Part shown: positions 6,683 through 8,054 of the stretch, one piece after another
Numbering within the stretch: the stretch's first letter is position 1
Layout of the letters: each line of letters opens with the position of its first letter
NCBI GenBank assembly: GCA_964562375.1
Contig: CAZLSW010000108.1
Span: 1 to 8,054, forward strand
DNA from: JAJPXC01 sp964562375
GTDB lineage: Bacteria > Bacteroidota > Bacteroidia > Bacteroidales > Muribaculaceae
Reading direction: 5' to 3'
Length of the DNA stretch: 8,054 bases
Notes under the pieces: model-generated
What the model saw: the letters and a program-made list of their open reading frames with translations, nothing else
The model's database searches: none
What the model was told of the DNA's origin: nothing
Made by a program: the position numbers and the translations under genes

Positions 6683-6938
6683 GCCTGAGAAACAACCGCT
6701 TACCACACCAATCATTGACACCAATACCTCCCCTATCGGCCCTTTGCGGACCGATATCAACTTTGAGGCCATCATCGCAAACCCTCCCTATACCACCACA
6801 CAACAAGCACGCCGAGCCACATCATTTAATCTCAACCCTGACGTATTCCAAAGATTCAAAGAAACGTGCGTGGCCAACCGCCAATCCATGTCGCACGTCA
6901 TCGAGCAATTCATGCGCGACTACGCCGATACCCACTAA
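6681..6938 (+). CDS. Small protein with ribbon-helix-helix-like C-terminus
   Basis: This 85-residue protein is probably a DNA-binding regulator. Residues 1-44 are polar and Pro/Thr-rich without a recognisable fold. Residues 45-82 fit a ribbon-helix-helix unit: a strand RATSFNL, a first helix NPDVFQRFKETCVAN, a turn RQS, and a second helix MSHVIEQFMRDYA. Such domains dimerise and bind direct or inverted repeats, and repeat cluster B lies immediately before the start codon, so self-regulation is an attractive inference. The next gene starts 15 bp after the stop, suggesting one transcript. No toxin partner is visible, so an antitoxin role is unsupported. The gene uses ATG directly after CCAT of the repeat, with no Shine-Dalgarno. 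Confidence 0.65.
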   Translation: MPEKQPLTTPIIDTNTSPIGPLRTDINFEAIIANPPYTTTQQARRATSFNLNPDVFQRFKETCVANRQSMSHVIEQFMRDYADTH

Positions 6939-6953
6939 TGCCGTCTTTCTACA

Positions 6954-8054
6954 ATGAAAAGCCTGATATATCTCATCACAGCGGCCATTATCGCCCTATT
7001 GGCATCTTGCGAAAGCCGGCAAAGCCACAACCCGCAGCTGACGAGGATCTATGCCTTGAGCGAGAGCGACCCGGCAGCCGCCCTGGCCGCCCTCGACTCA
7101 ATCAACCCTGATGGTCTTTCTGGTCAGGATCGCCACTACTATGATTTCCTACAGGTCAAGGTCAACGACAGGAACTATGTAAGGCACACATCTGACAGCC
7201 TCTACCTCGCTGTATACGACTACTACAAGAGCGACAAAGCGATGCTTCCCGAAGTGCTCTATTACGGCGGCCGCGTCTACAGCGACCTCGGCGACTACCC
7301 CATAGCCCTTCAGTATTTTCAAGACGCCCTTGACGCAACCCCCGAGGGTGATCTTAATCTGCGAGGCCATATTCTCAGCCAAACCGGTCGGCTTTTATCC
7401 CAGGTACGGCTGTATGATCAGGCGATTCCATACCTCAATCAGGCATTACATATAGATTCCATAGACTTATCGTCCTATAACTTGCTGTATAATTTTCTGT
7501 TGCTTGGATATGTGGATTTTTATAAGAATGACCTTGAGCAGGCCAATGTCCAATTCCTAAAAGCAAAAGAATGGTCCAACGGGATGTCTCGCCAAGAGCA
7601 AGCCAATGTGGATGTGTGGATTAGTGAGACGCAACGCAAGGCTGGGAAAATCAAGGAAGCACTCGCCACGATCCGCAGCGCAATGGACAGTGTTGCCCCG
7701 GAGTATAGAAACCTTGCACTAACAAGCGCTTCACGCACATATTTGGAGGCCGGCATTGAAGACACTGCCTATACTTATGCCGTTGAATTGGCTAATAGCC
7801 AAAATCAAAATAATAGGCATCTGGGATATGAATGTCTACTCTCACCCGTATTGCTTCATCTAAGCCCCTCTGACTCGTTGGTGGCTTATGCGCGCCAATA
7901 TCAATCTATCTTGGAACAACACCTAAGTAGCCACGATGCGGAGCGCACAACCATCCCCGACAGTCATGAGCTATGGCTCGATTTGGAAAATATCGTACCA
8001 CAGTCAAGCCCAGAGTTCATGAAACGACTACGGTTGTTAATCGGACATGAGCCA
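6954..8054 (+). CDS. TPR lipoprotein of the Bacteroidales regulator type (3' end outside window)
   Basis: The frame is open from ATG 6954 to the window end (367 residues). Residues 1-19 are a lipoprotein signal peptide with lipobox LASC, so Cys19 is the likely lipid-attached residue. Residues 25-280 are helical with TPR-like units, for example AAALAALDSI (41-50), GDYPIALQYFQDALDA (113-128) and LYDQAIPYLNQALHID (153-168). The opening resembles Bacteroidales TPR proteins that usually carry a membrane helix, a coiled coil and a C-terminal LuxR-like helix-turn-helix. Here SSHDAERTT (325-333) is followed almost at once by WLDLENIVPQSSPEFMKRL, which resembles the segment just before the DNA-binding domain. 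The membrane and coiled-coil part therefore seems to be missing. The C-terminus is not in view, so a DNA-binding domain is not confirmed. The gene lies 15 bp behind the ribbon-helix-helix gene. It may sense envelope or peptide signals, but no direct link to the RiPP operon is visible. Confidence 0.8.
   Translation, partial: MKSLIYLITAAIIALLASCESRQSHNPQLTRIYALSESDPAAALAALDSINPDGLSGQDRHYYDFLQVKVNDRNYVRHTSDSLYLAVYDYYKSDKAMLPEVLYYGGRVYSDLGDYPIALQYFQDALDATPEGDLNLRGHILSQTGRLLSQVRLYDQAIPYLNQALHIDSIDLSSYNLLYNFLLLGYVDFYKNDLEQANVQFLKAKEWSNGMSRQEQANVDVWISETQRKAGKIKEALATIRSAMDSVAPEYRNLALTSASRTYLEAGIEDTAYTYAVELANSQNQNNRHLGYECLLSPVLLHLSPSDSLVAYARQYQSILEQHLSSHDAERTTIPDSHELWLDLENIVPQSSPEFMKRLRLLIGHEP

Noticed and set aside
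6866..7111. 81-codon + strand frame over the start of the TPR lipoprotein
   Set aside because: The frame from 6954 has a lipobox and TPR units and stays open for over 1,100 bases; the 81-codon frame is a shadow.

Overview
The window looks like part of a Bacteroidales (Bacteroidota) chromosome or integrated element. The evidence is the families present: a small TonB-dependent outer-membrane receptor with the barrel signature and tail typical of that phylum, a GG-leader peptide next to a radical SAM/SPASM enzyme, a TPR lipoprotein of the Bacteroidales regulator type, and start codons without Shine-Dalgarno sequences. Every supportable gene lies on the + strand.

Positions 1-6283 hold a ribosomal peptide natural product (RiPP) locus. 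After the last 18 codons of an unidentified gene (3-59) comes a 76-residue precursor with a double-glycine leader and a five-cysteine core (155-385). A perfect 17-bp hairpin sits on its stop codon and probably acts as an attenuator. A radical SAM/SPASM peptide maturase (439-1713), a TonB-dependent receptor-like protein (1710-3806), a C39-peptidase ABC transporter (3813-6005) and a 93-residue single-pass membrane protein (6002-6283) follow. Their junctions are a 4-base overlap, a 6-base gap and a 4-base overlap, so they form one operon. The small last protein resembles only the N-terminal anchor of Bacteroidetes HlyD-type adaptors.

The likely flow is as follows. The precursor is made in excess because of the hairpin. 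The maturase modifies its core. The ABC transporter cuts after Gly-Gly and exports the core. The outer-membrane barrel then handles the product, by release, re-uptake or self-protection. The chemistry of the product cannot be read from the sequence.

Positions 6284-6680 are an AT-rich gap without a credible gene. It carries two clusters of a 16-bp-period repeat (core ATTTRCATAAA), and the second cluster runs into the start codon of the next gene. That gene (6681-6938) encodes a small ribbon-helix-helix-like protein. A TPR lipoprotein (from 6954, open at the window end) follows 15 bp later. These two may be a separate regulatory unit.

The maturase is visibly more AT-rich than the transporter and small membrane gene, which suggests a mosaic locus. 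The most notable points are the complete RiPP cassette with a built-in receptor, the attenuator hairpin, the anchor-only HlyD-like protein and the 16-bp repeats in front of a putative DNA-binding gene.
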